Position numbers and translations under genes: made by a program | In this document: one piece after another, positions 1-6,551 of the stretch | Numbering within the stretch: position 1 is the stretch's first letter | How the letters are laid out: each line of letters opens with the position of its first letter | Notes under the pieces: model-generated | The model's input: the letters and a program-made list of their open reading frames with translations, nothing else | The model's database searches: none | Told to the model about the DNA's origin: nothing | Source: Thermoplasmata archaeon | GTDB lineage: Archaea > Thermoplasmatota > Thermoplasmata > Lutacidiplasmatales > UBA184 | NCBI GenBank assembly: GCA_030039715.1 | Contig: JASHVA010000139.1 | Coordinates: forward strand, 1-13,301 | DNA length: 13,301 nucleotides | Direction of reading: 5' to 3'

Positions 1-12
1 GGCCCCCGCGGG

Positions 13-28
13 GGAACGACGTCGTTCC
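13..28. promoter_or_regulatory. 16-bp perfect palindrome, possible operator
   Basis: GGAACGACGTCGTTCC reads the same on both strands. It partly overlaps a second palindrome, CCCCCGCGGGGG, at 3-14. No gene of useful size covers bases 1-38. The site lies just downstream of a possible leftward TATA box at 51-60, so it could be a repressor site or a 5' hairpin for a gene beyond the left edge. That role is an inference. Confidence 0.4.
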
Positions 29-50
29 GTCGGCTCGACTAGGAACGCGC

Positions 51-60
51 GGCATAAAGG
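51..60 (-). promoter_or_regulatory. Possible TATA box for a gene off the left edge
   Basis: On the minus strand this reads CCTTTATGCC, an AT-rich island in very GC-rich surroundings and similar to an archaeal TATA box. Transcription would start near base 30 and run left out of the window. Read on the plus strand it could instead serve a start near base 82, but no gene begins there. The rest of 1-207 holds two GC-rich hairpins (69-93 and 134-150) and no recognisable gene or RNA. Confidence 0.25.
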
Positions 61-207
61 TGGCGCCCGGCCCAGCTTCTGCCAAGCTCGGCCGACCGCA
101 CTCCTCTCCGGCCCGCAGCATCTGCCGGGGAGCGCGCCGGTTTCCGGCGCCGGGGTAGGGGGCGCGTCGAAAGTCCTTTTCTCGGGCGGGGGCGTGCTGC
201 CTCCTTC

Positions 208-1086
208 GTGGGCATGCGGGAAAGCGACGTGCATCCGCAGGCGGGACGTGTCCTGCGGGTCCTCGAGGAGGGGGACCTCGGCGGGCACCCCGTCTTCGTG
301 CTGCACGGTACGCCCGGATCCCGGCTGCTGTATCGAAAGCACGTCGAGGATGCGACCCGCCGGGGGCTGAGGCTCATCGGGTACGACCGCCCGGGGTACG
401 GGGGTTCCACGCCCGCGCGCGGTCGACGCGTCGCCGATGCGGCGACCGACGTTCTCGCCATCGCACGGGCGCTCGGTCTGGACCGGTTCGCGGTGTGGGG
501 TCACTCGGGCGGGGGCCACCACGCGCTCGCCTGCGCTGCCCTGCTGCCGGATCGCGTGGTCTCGGCCGCCGCTATCGCCGCGGATGCGCCGTACTCCGAA
601 GTCACCGCAGAGGGTCTCGACTGGTTCCGGGGAATGAGCGACTGGCATCGTCAGTACTTCCGCGCGATGATCGAGGATCCCCTCGCGCTGGACGAGCTGA
701 CCGCGCCCGAGATCCGGGCGCGGGCCGAGTTCCGGGAACGCCTGGCGAGCATACTCTCGGACGTCGATCGAGCGGCACTGACCGACGAGCTGATCGACTA
801 CGCGATGGCGTCCGAGCGGGAAGGACAGCGGGAGGGCCTGGCGGGAGGGCGGGACGACACCCTGGCCGAGCTCGCCCCGTGGGGATTCGAGCTCGCCGGC
901 ATCCGGGTCCCTCTTCAGATCTGGCATGGGAGACACGACCGGTTCGTCCCCTTCGCCCACGGCGAGTGGCTCGCGGCGCATCTCCCCCGAGCGGAGGCGC
1001 ACCTGGAGTCGGAGGAGGGTCACCTGAGCCTGTTCGAACGTCGGATCCCCGACGTCCACGCGTGGCTCCGGTCGCACTTCGACTGA
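208..1086 (+). CDS. Alpha/beta hydrolase
   Basis: Soluble hydrolase of the alpha/beta fold, 292 residues, substrate unknown. Visible landmarks are the oxyanion-hole motif HGTPGS (33-38), the strand/turn motif YDRPGYGGS (59-67), the nucleophile elbow GHSGG with Ser100, the acid Asp244 in HGRHDRFVP, and His272 in EEGHLS. The catalytic triad is therefore complete, and the length is normal for the family. Residues about 120-215 form a mostly helical cap. The start is GTG at 208; ATG at 214 is an in-frame alternative, and neither has a convincing Shine-Dalgarno site. A weak T-rich tract at 174-183 could be the promoter. The gene stands alone, with the next gene facing it 34 bases downstream. The family covers esterases, epoxide hydrolases, haloalkane dehalogenases and proline iminopeptidases, and the sequence does not allow a choice among them. 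Confidence 0.88.
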   Translation: MGMRESDVHPQAGRVLRVLEEGDLGGHPVFVLHGTPGSRLLYRKHVEDATRRGLRLIGYDRPGYGGSTPARGRRVADAATDVLAIARALGLDRFAVWGHSGGGHHALACAALLPDRVVSAAAIAADAPYSEVTAEGLDWFRGMSDWHRQYFRAMIEDPLALDELTAPEIRARAEFRERLASILSDVDRAALTDELIDYAMASEREGQREGLAGGRDDTLAELAPWGFELAGIRVPLQIWHGRHDRFVPFAHGEWLAAHLPRAEAHLESEEGHLSLFERRIPDVHAWLRSHFD

Positions 1087-1120
1087 CGCGTCGCCCGGGC
1101 CCCGGCCTCCGCGCGCTTTC

Positions 1121-1687
1121 CTACCCGGCCTTGGGAGACCGGGACCGTCCGCGTCCGGGCGGTGCGGAGGAGGGCGGTGGGGGAGCGGCACCCAGGAACT
1201 CCTCCGACCACTTCGCCACCAGCTCGTCGCGGCGGGGCTTGTAGACCTGCGCGTAGAACTCCCGCCCGGATCGCAGCGTCGCATCGTCAAATCCCGCCAC
1301 GATCTCGGTCGCCTCCTTCCAGGCCCGGTCGAACTGCTTCGGCTCACCGAAGCGCACGGCGACCTGGCGACGGAACGCCTCCGGCGTCTGGGTCTCCCCG
1401 CCGATCGTGAACAGGAGCCCCGAGGCATTGGGATCCCGGTAGGCCTCGTCGTTCCCGAGGGAGTAGAGCGTCCCCTCCGTCTTCGAGGGGGCCTCGCCCT
1501 CCCCGACCGCGGGTGCCGAGAGAGGGGAGCTCCGGAATCCGCGCTTGGCGGCCGCGTAAAAGATCGCCCGGTTCAGCCCCCAAGAGAGCGCCGAGTCCTC
1601 GGAGAGACCGAGCCGTCGGGCCCGGGCGGCCTGCAGGGTCGCCATCACCGTGAATCGGGTGATCCGGCGGACGGGGGTGCGCGGCAT
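1121..1687 (-). CDS. Conserved-looking protein of unknown function
   Basis: I do not recognise this 188-residue protein. It has a basic N-terminus (about 1-27, many Arg), a predicted helical stretch around 28-52 (SALSWGLNRAIFYAAAKRG), a middle part with aromatic and acidic residues (70-165, including SGREFYAQVYKPRRDEL), and a low-complexity Pro/Ser/Arg tail (168-188). It has no signal peptide and no membrane segment. The open frame continues upstream to 2113 across the divergent regulator gene, but the ATG at 1687 lies about 30 bases downstream of a TATA-like box, which fits a leaderless or nearly leaderless transcript, so I chose it. ATG at 1645 (Met15) is an alternative. The gene is divergent from the FilR1-type regulator, which could control it. 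The basic ends would suit nucleic-acid binding, but that is a guess. Confidence 0.6.
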   Translation of the reverse strand: MPRTPVRRITRFTVMATLQAARARRLGLSEDSALSWGLNRAIFYAAAKRGFRSSPLSAPAVGEGEAPSKTEGTLYSLGNDEAYRDPNASGLLFTIGGETQTPEAFRRQVAVRFGEPKQFDRAWKEATEIVAGFDDATLRSGREFYAQVYKPRRDELVAKWSEEFLGAAPPPPSSAPPGRGRSRSPKAG

Positions 1688-1712
1688 CGTCGTCGCGGGA
1701 CATCGACGGGGC

Positions 1713-1720
1713 ACGATAAG
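1713..1720 (-). promoter_or_regulatory. TATA-like box for the 1121-1687 gene
   Basis: The minus strand reads CTTATCGT, centred about 30 bases upstream of the ATG at 1687. This is close to the spacing expected for an archaeal TATA box when the transcript begins at or next to the start codon. Confidence 0.45.
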
Positions 1721-1792
1721 ACGAGTCCGCGTCGCGCCGGCCACCCGACCGTGTCGCACGGGCGGAGCCGGGCGCCACGCCACGCCCTTTGT

Positions 1793-1799
1793 AAGGAGG
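1793..1799 (+). promoter_or_regulatory. Ribosome binding site deciding a TTG start
   Basis: AAGGAGG is a strong Shine-Dalgarno match, six bases before the TTG at 1806 and 18 bases before the in-frame GTG at 1818. It favours TTG. The overlapping CCTTTGTAAG could instead be a weak TATA element that would suit a leaderless GTG start at 1818. Confidence 0.55.
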
Positions 1800-1805
1800 C
1801 GAACG

Positions 1806-2600
1806 TTGGGCGCGTCCGTGCCGGACCGGCAGCTGTCCACGTTCCTCTTCGAGATCGCCTCGAACGAGCGGCTCGGCATCCTCGAGGCCGTCGTCGAGCG
1901 GCCCCGGAAGCACAGCGAGCTCGCCCGGGCGCTCAAGATGACCGGCTCGGAGACGACCCGGCACTTGAGCCGGCTCGCGGGCGCCGGCCTCGTCGAGAAG
2001 AATCCGAAGGGCGAGTACGCGGCGACCCCGCTGGCGCGGGCCCTCTGGGCGGGACTCCCGTACCTCGCGTTCTTGTCGGCGCACCGGGAGTTCGTGACGT
2101 CCCACGACCTCACCGCACTCGAGCCCGGATTCGTTTCGCGGCTCGGAGAGCTCGCCGGCGCCTCGTTCCACCAGGGCGCCTACGAGGTGGTCGCCGTGCA
2201 GGAGGCCGCCCTGCGCGCGGTCCGCCGGCGAGCGTGGGTGGTCACCCAGCAGCGGTTCGAGCAGGCGATCCCGATCCTCCGCGAGAAGAGCGCCGCCGGA
2301 GCCGACGTCCGGGTCGTGCGGCCGCGTCCGCTGGTCGAACAGGAACGGAGGACCGGTCGCGACGTGGAGCGGAATTTCCCGTTCCGGCTGCTGCCCGAGG
2401 TCCGGCTCTTCCTCGCGGTCCTCGACGACCGGGCCGGAATCTGCTTCCCATCGACCGACGGACGCCTCGACATGGCGACGATGGTCCTGCTCACGGACCG
2501 TGCCGGGTACCGCTGGTCCGAAGACCTCTTCCTCCGGATCTGGGAGCGGGCCGAAGAGACCGGTGCCGGGATTCGAGGATCGGTCAGCGGCCGACGCTGA
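1806..2600 (+). CDS. Winged-helix transcriptional regulator, FilR1-type
   Basis: Cytoplasmic DNA-binding regulator, 264 residues. Residues about 13-80 form an ArsR-like winged helix: LFEIASNERLGILEAV, then the helix-turn-helix ELARALKMTGSETTRHLSRLAGAGLVEK, then the wing (KGEYAATPLA). Residues about 95-250 resemble the FilR1 domain (formerly DUF1724) found behind such helices in archaea, including HREFVTSHDLTALEPGFVSRLGEL and a C-terminal part ending in a predicted helix. Regulators of this architecture are common in Euryarchaeota and Thermoplasmatota; their ligands are mostly unknown. The frame is open back to 1650, but that stretch overlaps the divergent gene, and the Shine-Dalgarno site at 1793-1799 points to TTG 1806. 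It is divergent from the unknown 1121-1687 gene, a usual arrangement for a local regulator, and could be a candidate for the shared inverted repeats further right. The FilR1 call is from pattern recognition only. Confidence 0.8.
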   Translation: MGASVPDRQLSTFLFEIASNERLGILEAVVERPRKHSELARALKMTGSETTRHLSRLAGAGLVEKNPKGEYAATPLARALWAGLPYLAFLSAHREFVTSHDLTALEPGFVSRLGELAGASFHQGAYEVVAVQEAALRAVRRRAWVVTQQRFEQAIPILREKSAAGADVRVVRPRPLVEQERRTGRDVERNFPFRLLPEVRLFLAVLDDRAGICFPSTDGRLDMATMVLLTDRAGYRWSEDLFLRIWERAEETGAGIRGSVSGRR

Positions 2601-2619
2601 GCCGGCCGTCACGCCCGGT

Positions 2620-3462
2620 CTAGCCGAACGAGGCGGGGGCGTGCCGGCGGGAGACCCGACCGAGCGCGGAGTGCGCGCCCACCAGCACGAGGATCGCCCC
2701 GACGAAGTTCAGGACGGGGATGATCAGGAGGACCGCGGCGACCTTGAGGATCCCTTCGTCGTACCGCGTGCCGAGACGCCAGATCCCGACCAGGACCCCG
2801 ACGTACCCGACGAATGCGACGATCGCGAACAGCACCACGAGGCCGATCAGCCCCAACAACGTACCCGCGTTGACGCAACTCGAGGGGATCGGGTTACCGG
2901 CGCCGGCGCAGGCGATCGCCTGGAATAGCTCGGCGTAGATGCCGAGGGCGGCCACGACCACCAGCACGATCGCGATGAGGAGGACGAGCGCGAGGGTGGA
3001 CGGCGTCGAGAACCGTCCGTCGATCCGCTTGAGCGTCTGGAAGGCGTCGCGCATCAGGAGTACCTCCACGATCTCGAAGACGACGCCGGCGACGGACAGG
3101 GCAATGAGGACGTAGAGGGCCGAGAGGCTGAACGTTACCCCCGCCGTGCCTCCCGTGTCGGTCTCGTTCGCCAGGGACGCGACGTTGGTGCCGAAGACCG
3201 CGACGAGGCTGAGGAGGGTCCCCACGATCGCGACGATCGCCGCCCACTGCACGCTCGAGAGGGCGCGCACGTCCGCCGCCTGGCTCCCGGGGCTCGGGGC
3301 GGTCGGGACACTGCCGAAGCTGGGCGGGTAGGCGAAGGCGACGGGGGGCGCGGGAGCGAACGTCGGAGGCGCCGCGCCCGGTAGGCTCGCGCCGCACGAG
3401 GCACAGAACGCGGCGCCCGGAGCCACCGGCTTGCCACAGTTCGGGCAGAACTGGGCCGACAT
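2620..3462 (-). CDS. Zinc-ribbon DUF973-type membrane protein
   Basis: Membrane protein of 280 residues. The N-terminus is a zinc ribbon with two CxxC knuckles (Cys6/Cys9 and Cys20/Cys23), followed by a Pro/Ala-rich linker (30-62) and about five membrane segments (72-92, 113-136, 155-178, 198-228, 239-264). The stretches FQTLKRIDGRFSTPSTL (141-157) and GIWRLGTRYDEGILKVAAVL (226-245) look like the archaeal DUF973 family, whose function is unknown. Cys185 and Cys196 flank a predicted loop. The start is ATG 3462, because the Cys pair directly follows and a TATA-like box sits 28 bases upstream. An ATG at 3489 would add nine residues and has a purine-rich GAGGAG sequence before it, so it remains possible. 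The gene is divergent from pirin and converges on the FilR1-type regulator with a 19-base gap. Confidence 0.78.
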   Translation of the reverse strand: MSAQFCPNCGKPVAPGAAFCASCGASLPGAAPPTFAPAPPVAFAYPPSFGSVPTAPSPGSQAADVRALSSVQWAAIVAIVGTLLSLVAVFGTNVASLANETDTGGTAGVTFSLSALYVLIALSVAGVVFEIVEVLLMRDAFQTLKRIDGRFSTPSTLALVLLIAIVLVVVAALGIYAELFQAIACAGAGNPIPSSCVNAGTLLGLIGLVVLFAIVAFVGYVGVLVGIWRLGTRYDEGILKVAAVLLIIPVLNFVGAILVLVGAHSALGRVSRRHAPASFG

Positions 3463-3486
3463 TCGTCCCCGCACCGGCGGCCCCGC

Positions 3487-3494
3487 CATTAACC
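3487..3494 (-). promoter_or_regulatory. TATA-like box for the DUF973-type gene
   Basis: The minus strand reads GGTTAATG, centred 28 bases upstream of the ATG at 3462. It overlaps the alternative ATG at 3489, so the two start models exclude each other in part. Confidence 0.4.
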
Positions 3495-3548
3495 TCTCTC
3501 CTCGGAACCGGGGTCCGCCCGAGCGGGGCGGTGGAGGCGCCGTGGGCT

Positions 3549-3566
3549 TTAAGTAACCTTAAGTAA
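3549..3566 (+). promoter_or_regulatory. Pirin promoter with doubled TTAAGTAA
   Basis: TTAAGTAA occurs at 3549-3556 and again at 3559-3566, ten bases apart, followed by the palindrome TTAGCTAA at 3567-3574. This is the most AT-rich stretch I noticed in the window. If the first copy is the TATA box, transcription starts near 3579 with a short leader carrying the Shine-Dalgarno sequence GAGGA at 3578-3582. If the second copy is used, the mRNA is leaderless from 3590. The one-turn spacing could also mark a tandem regulator site. Confidence 0.6.
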
Positions 3567-3589
3567 TTAGCTAAAACGAGGAAACTGAC

Positions 3590-4465
3590 ATGACCGACCC
3601 CGTCCGCTCCATCGAGCACCGGTTCCCGGGCGTACCCACGCTCGAGGGGGCCGGTGTCCGGCTCCGACGATCGTTCTCCAACAACGAGGTACCGCTGTTC
3701 GACCCGTTCCTGCTCCTGGACCGGTTCGGCTCCTCGAACCCGGCGGACTACCTCGCCGGCTTTCCCTGGCACCCGCACCGCGGGATCGAGACCGTGACCT
3801 ACGTGCTCGACGGCCGCGTCGCCCACGGCGACACGCTGGGGAACTCCGGCGTGATCGGCGCGGGAGACGTGCAATGGATGAACTCGGGCAGCGGGATCAT
3901 CCATCAGGAGATGCCGCAGCGGACCGAGGGTTCGATGTCCGGCTTCCAGCTCTGGGTGAATCTCCCCGCGAAGGAGAAGATGTCCGTCCCCGCCTACCGG
4001 GGTCTCAGCGCCGGCGAGATCCCCGAGGTTCCGACCGAGCTCGGAGCGAGGGTGAAGGTCGTCGCGGGGACGTTCGGAACGGTCGAGGGCCCCGTGCGGG
4101 GAATCCCCGTCGACCCGACGTACCTCGATGTTCGGCTGCCGCCCGGCGGAGAGTTCGAGCTGCCGACCCATCCGGGCCACACGGTCTTCAGTCACACGAT
4201 CGAGGGTTCGGGCGTGTTCGCCGGCTCGGACGAGCGGCCCGTGGCCGCCGGCGAGACCGCGCTCTTCGGGGCCGGGGGTCCGGTGCGCGTGCGCGCCTCG
4301 CCCGCCGGACACCGCTTCCTCCTCGTATCGGGCCGACCGCTCCACGAGCCCGTCGCGTGGTACGGACCGATCGTGATGAACACCCAGGCCGAGCTGCGGG
4401 ACGCCGTCCGCGAGCTCGACCACGGCGATTTCATCAAGCACCGGCGGCCGATCGTCGAAGAGTAG
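3590..4465 (+). CDS. Pirin family protein (bicupin)
   Basis: Metal-binding bicupin of 291 residues, the usual length for pirins. The N-terminal cupin (about 20-130) contains FPWHPHRGIETVTYVLDGR and GSGIIHQEM. The metal ligands His61, His63, His105 and Glu107 match the three-His/one-Glu site of known pirins. The C-terminal cupin is about 165-285. Known pirins act as iron-dependent redox-sensitive transcription cofactors or as quercetin dioxygenases, and a bacterial pirin has been reported to modulate pyruvate dehydrogenase. Which role applies here cannot be read from the sequence. The start ATG has GAGGA seven bases upstream and a clear promoter. It is followed 62 bases later by the alcohol dehydrogenase on the same strand, but that gap contains regulatory-looking repeats, so the two are probably separately controlled. 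Confidence 0.92.
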   Translation: MTDPVRSIEHRFPGVPTLEGAGVRLRRSFSNNEVPLFDPFLLLDRFGSSNPADYLAGFPWHPHRGIETVTYVLDGRVAHGDTLGNSGVIGAGDVQWMNSGSGIIHQEMPQRTEGSMSGFQLWVNLPAKEKMSVPAYRGLSAGEIPEVPTELGARVKVVAGTFGTVEGPVRGIPVDPTYLDVRLPPGGEFELPTHPGHTVFSHTIEGSGVFAGSDERPVAAGETALFGAGGPVRVRASPAGHRFLLVSGRPLHEPVAWYGPIVMNTQAELRDAVRELDHGDFIKHRRPIVEE

Positions 4466-4474
4466 CGGCGCCCG

Positions 4475-4492
4475 CGTCAACCGCCCTTGACG
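4475..4492. promoter_or_regulatory. Inverted repeat GTCAA-N6-TTGAC upstream of the dehydrogenase
   Basis: CGTCAA and TTGACG are perfect inverted half-sites separated by six bases. The core GTCAA-N6-TTGAC recurs exactly at 9759-9774, and with one mismatch at 10925-10940. Its centre (4483.5) is about 17 bases upstream of the place a TATA box would occupy for a leaderless transcript starting at 4528. It is probably a dimeric regulator site. Confidence 0.55.
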
Positions 4493-4511
4493 GAGGGGAG
4501 AAACCCCTCCG
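4491..4511. promoter_or_regulatory. 8-bp hairpin or operator before the dehydrogenase
   Basis: CGGAGGGG (4491-4498) and CCCCTCCG (4504-4511) are perfect inverted arms around the five-base loop AGAAA. The centre is 27 bases before the dehydrogenase ATG, the normal TATA position. A third small inverted repeat, GGTCG-TT-CGACC, ends directly at the ATG (4516-4527). There is no U-run, so terminator function is unlikely. An operator overlapping the promoter or an RNA hairpin is more plausible. Confidence 0.4.
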
Positions 4512-4527
4512 AGCGGGTCGTTCGACC

Positions 4528-5577
4528 ATGCGCGCGTTCGTGATGCACCGGATCGGCGAGGTCGGAGTGATGGAGAAGCCCGTGCCCGAGCCGGGCCCCA
4601 ACGACGCGATCGTCCGCACGACGGCGGCGCTGATCTGCACGTCGGACAGCCACACGGTCCGCGGAGCGATCGGCGACCGCCACGACCTCACGCTCGGGCA
4701 CGAGTCGGTCGGCGTGATCCACCGGCTGGGGAGCGCGGTGGAGGGGTTGCGGGTCGGTCAGCGAGTGGCGGTGAACGCCATCACGCCGTGCTTCGTCTGC
4801 GACAACTGCCTCCGGGGGTTCACCTCGCAGTGCACCCAGGCCCTCGGGGGATGGAAGTTCGCGAACATCAAGGACGGCGCGATGGCCGAGTACTTCCACG
4901 TCAACCAGGCGTCCGCCAACCTGGCCCCGATCCCGGACGGCGTCCCGGACGCGAAGGCGGTCTACACGTGCGACATGATGTCGACCGGGTTCATGGGCGC
5001 GGAGCACGCCGCGATCCCGCTCGGCGGCAGCGTCGCGGTCTTTGGCGCCGGACCGGTCGGGCTGATGGCGGTCCAGGGGGCGAAGCTTCTGGGCGCGGGG
5101 GAGGTCTACGCCGTGGAGAGCGTCCCACGTCGCCAGGAGCTCGCGCGCCGGTTCGGCGCGGACGAGGTGATCGATTTCACGAAGGGCGACCCCGTGCGTC
5201 GGCTCCTCGACCTCACGGACGGCCAGGGCGTCGATTCGGCGATCGAGGCGCTCGGGGCCGAGGAGACGTTCATGAACTGCGTCCGGGCGACCCGGCCCGG
5301 CGGTACGATCTCGAACGTCGGCTACCACGGGGAGGGGGAGTTCGTGCGCATCCCCCGGCTCGACTGGGGCGTCGGGATGGCCGACAAGACAATCCGCACC
5401 GGCCTCTGCCCCGGCGGCCGCGAGCGAATGGGGCGACTGCTCCGGTTCCTCGAGTCGGGCCGGGTCGACCCGACGCCGATGACGACCCACGAGTTCCCGT
5501 TCTCGGATATCGAGCGCGCGTTCCGGACGATGGACCGCAAGGAAGACGGGATCATCAAGCCCCTGATCCGGTTCTAG
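4528..5577 (+). CDS. Zinc-dependent secondary alcohol dehydrogenase
   Basis: Oxidises secondary alcohols such as isopropanol to ketones, or runs in reverse to discard reducing power. The 349 residues align almost without gaps to the Thermoanaerobacter/Clostridium secondary alcohol dehydrogenases, including ICTSDSHTV, GAIGDRH, GWKFANIKDG, DMMSTGF, GPVGLMAV, GTISNVGYHGEGE and CPGGRERM. Catalytic zinc ligands are Cys37, His58 and Asp149. A second set, Cys88, Cys91, Cys94 and Cys102, would form a structural zinc lobe that the Thermoanaerobacter enzyme lacks. The Rossmann motif is GAGPVG (173-178). At the end of the second coenzyme-binding strand the usual Gly-Ser-Arg of NADP enzymes is Glu197-Ser-Val, suggesting NAD preference. 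The start is ATG 4528; the frame is open far upstream but overlaps pirin there. No Shine-Dalgarno site is near, in line with a leaderless mRNA. The stop codon overlaps that of carbamate kinase. Confidence 0.93.
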   Translation: MRAFVMHRIGEVGVMEKPVPEPGPNDAIVRTTAALICTSDSHTVRGAIGDRHDLTLGHESVGVIHRLGSAVEGLRVGQRVAVNAITPCFVCDNCLRGFTSQCTQALGGWKFANIKDGAMAEYFHVNQASANLAPIPDGVPDAKAVYTCDMMSTGFMGAEHAAIPLGGSVAVFGAGPVGLMAVQGAKLLGAGEVYAVESVPRRQELARRFGADEVIDFTKGDPVRRLLDLTDGQGVDSAIEALGAEETFMNCVRATRPGGTISNVGYHGEGEFVRIPRLDWGVGMADKTIRTGLCPGGRERMGRLLRFLESGRVDPTPMTTHEFPFSDIERAFRTMDRKEDGIIKPLIRF

Positions 5578-6551
5578 CGGGGCACCCGCGTGCCGGCCCG
5601 TCCGGCGAGGGCGGCGGGGAGCGTGGGGATGTCCGAGATCAGGAACCGGTGGCCCCCCGCGCGGAGGAACCGTAGGCCCGCCTCGACCTTGGGGCCCATG
5701 CTCCCCGCGCCGAACTCGCCGGCCCGGGCGTAGCGCGCGAGCTCGGCGCGCGAGACCCCGCCCAGCCATCGGACGTCGGGCGTGCCGAAGCCGACGGCCG
5801 CGCCCGGCACGTCGGTGACGATCGCCAGGGTGGACGCCCCCACCGCGCGGGCCACGAGGGCGGCCGCCCGGTCCTTATCGATCACCGCGTCGACCCCGGT
5901 GAGCGTCGCACCGCGGCGGACGACCGGTACCCCTCCTCCTCCGGACACGACGAAGACGCACCGTGCTCCCAGACCGGCGTCGAGCATCGCACGTACCGCA
6001 GGGGCCTCCACCCAGCCGACCGGCTCGGGGGACGGCACGACCCGCCGCCAGCCGCCCCGCTCGCGATCTTCGGCGAGTGTCCAGCCGAGCCGGGCGCGGA
6101 GCTTCCGTGCCTCGGAGGCCGGGTAGAATTGGCCGACCGGCTTCGTGGGACGGCGGAACGCGGGGTCGCGCGGGGCGACCTCCGTCCGCGAGACGATCGG
6201 CACGACCGTCCGGCGAACTCCGCGTCGGGCCAGGGCCGCCCCGAGCTCCTGGGCGATCAGGTACCCGAGCTGACCCTCCGACTCGGCGCCGAGCACGTGC
6301 AGCGGGGGCGGCGGCACCTCGCGCGCTCCGAGTTCGGCCTCGCGCAGGAGCCGGCCGACCTGCGGTCCGTTGCCGTGGGTCACGATCAGCTCGCGGCCGG
6401 GCCCGACGAGCGCCGCGAGCACCCGCGCCGTCCCCCGCATCCGGCGCACCGACTCCCGCCACGTCCCGTGGTCGTGCGCCCGCTGGATCGCATTTCCGCC
6501 GAGCGCCACCACCAGGCGATCGCGCGGACGGATCGCGCGACGGGCCGTCAC
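5574..6551 (-). CDS. arcC: Carbamate kinase
   Basis: Makes ATP and carbamate from carbamoyl phosphate and ADP, the energy-yielding last step of the arginine deiminase pathway. The protein has 325 residues and the amino-acid-kinase landmarks in order: VVALGGNAI (14-22), VTHGNGPQVG (57-66), VSGGGGVPV (Ser203 and Gly204-207), VIDKDRAAALVA (Lys226) and GSMGPKVEA (Lys288), the last two matching the lysines of characterised carbamate kinases. The start is GTG 6551, whose last three bases are the TGA stop of the upstream arginine deiminase gene, a four-base GTGA overlap typical of translational coupling. The open frame continues upstream to 7409, but that part is antisense-like shadow of the deiminase gene. 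Last gene of the operon. Other family members are less likely given the HGNGPQVG and DKD motifs and the neighbour. Confidence 0.93.
   Translation of the reverse strand: MTARRAIRPRDRLVVALGGNAIQRAHDHGTWRESVRRMRGTARVLAALVGPGRELIVTHGNGPQVGRLLREAELGAREVPPPPLHVLGAESEGQLGYLIAQELGAALARRGVRRTVVPIVSRTEVAPRDPAFRRPTKPVGQFYPASEARKLRARLGWTLAEDRERGGWRRVVPSPEPVGWVEAPAVRAMLDAGLGARCVFVVSGGGGVPVVRRGATLTGVDAVIDKDRAAALVARAVGASTLAIVTDVPGAAVGFGTPDVRWLGGVSRAELARYARAGEFGAGSMGPKVEAGLRFLRAGGHRFLISDIPTLPAALAGRAGTRVPR

Noticed and set aside
69..150. Small RNA or tRNA suggested by hairpins at 69-93 and 134-150
   Set aside because: There is no tRNA T-loop sequence, no known RNA motif and no promoter at a fitting distance. 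GC-rich DNA forms such hairpins easily.
1650..1805. Longer N-terminus of the FilR1-type regulator
   Set aside because: It would overlap the divergent gene start, is Arg-rich without homology, and is contradicted by the Shine-Dalgarno site before TTG 1806.
2894..4480. A 528-codon minus-strand open frame across the pirin and DUF973 genes
   Set aside because: Both regions have well-supported genes in other frames, and this translation has no domain-like pattern.
4491..4511. Rho-independent terminator after pirin
   Set aside because: No T-run follows the hairpin, and archaeal termination mainly needs T-rich tracts rather than stem-loops.
4477..5769. A 430-codon open frame antisense to the dehydrogenase
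   Set aside because: It is Arg/Asp/Pro-rich without recognisable domains and opposes a gene with clear family motifs. GC-rich DNA produces such frames by chance.
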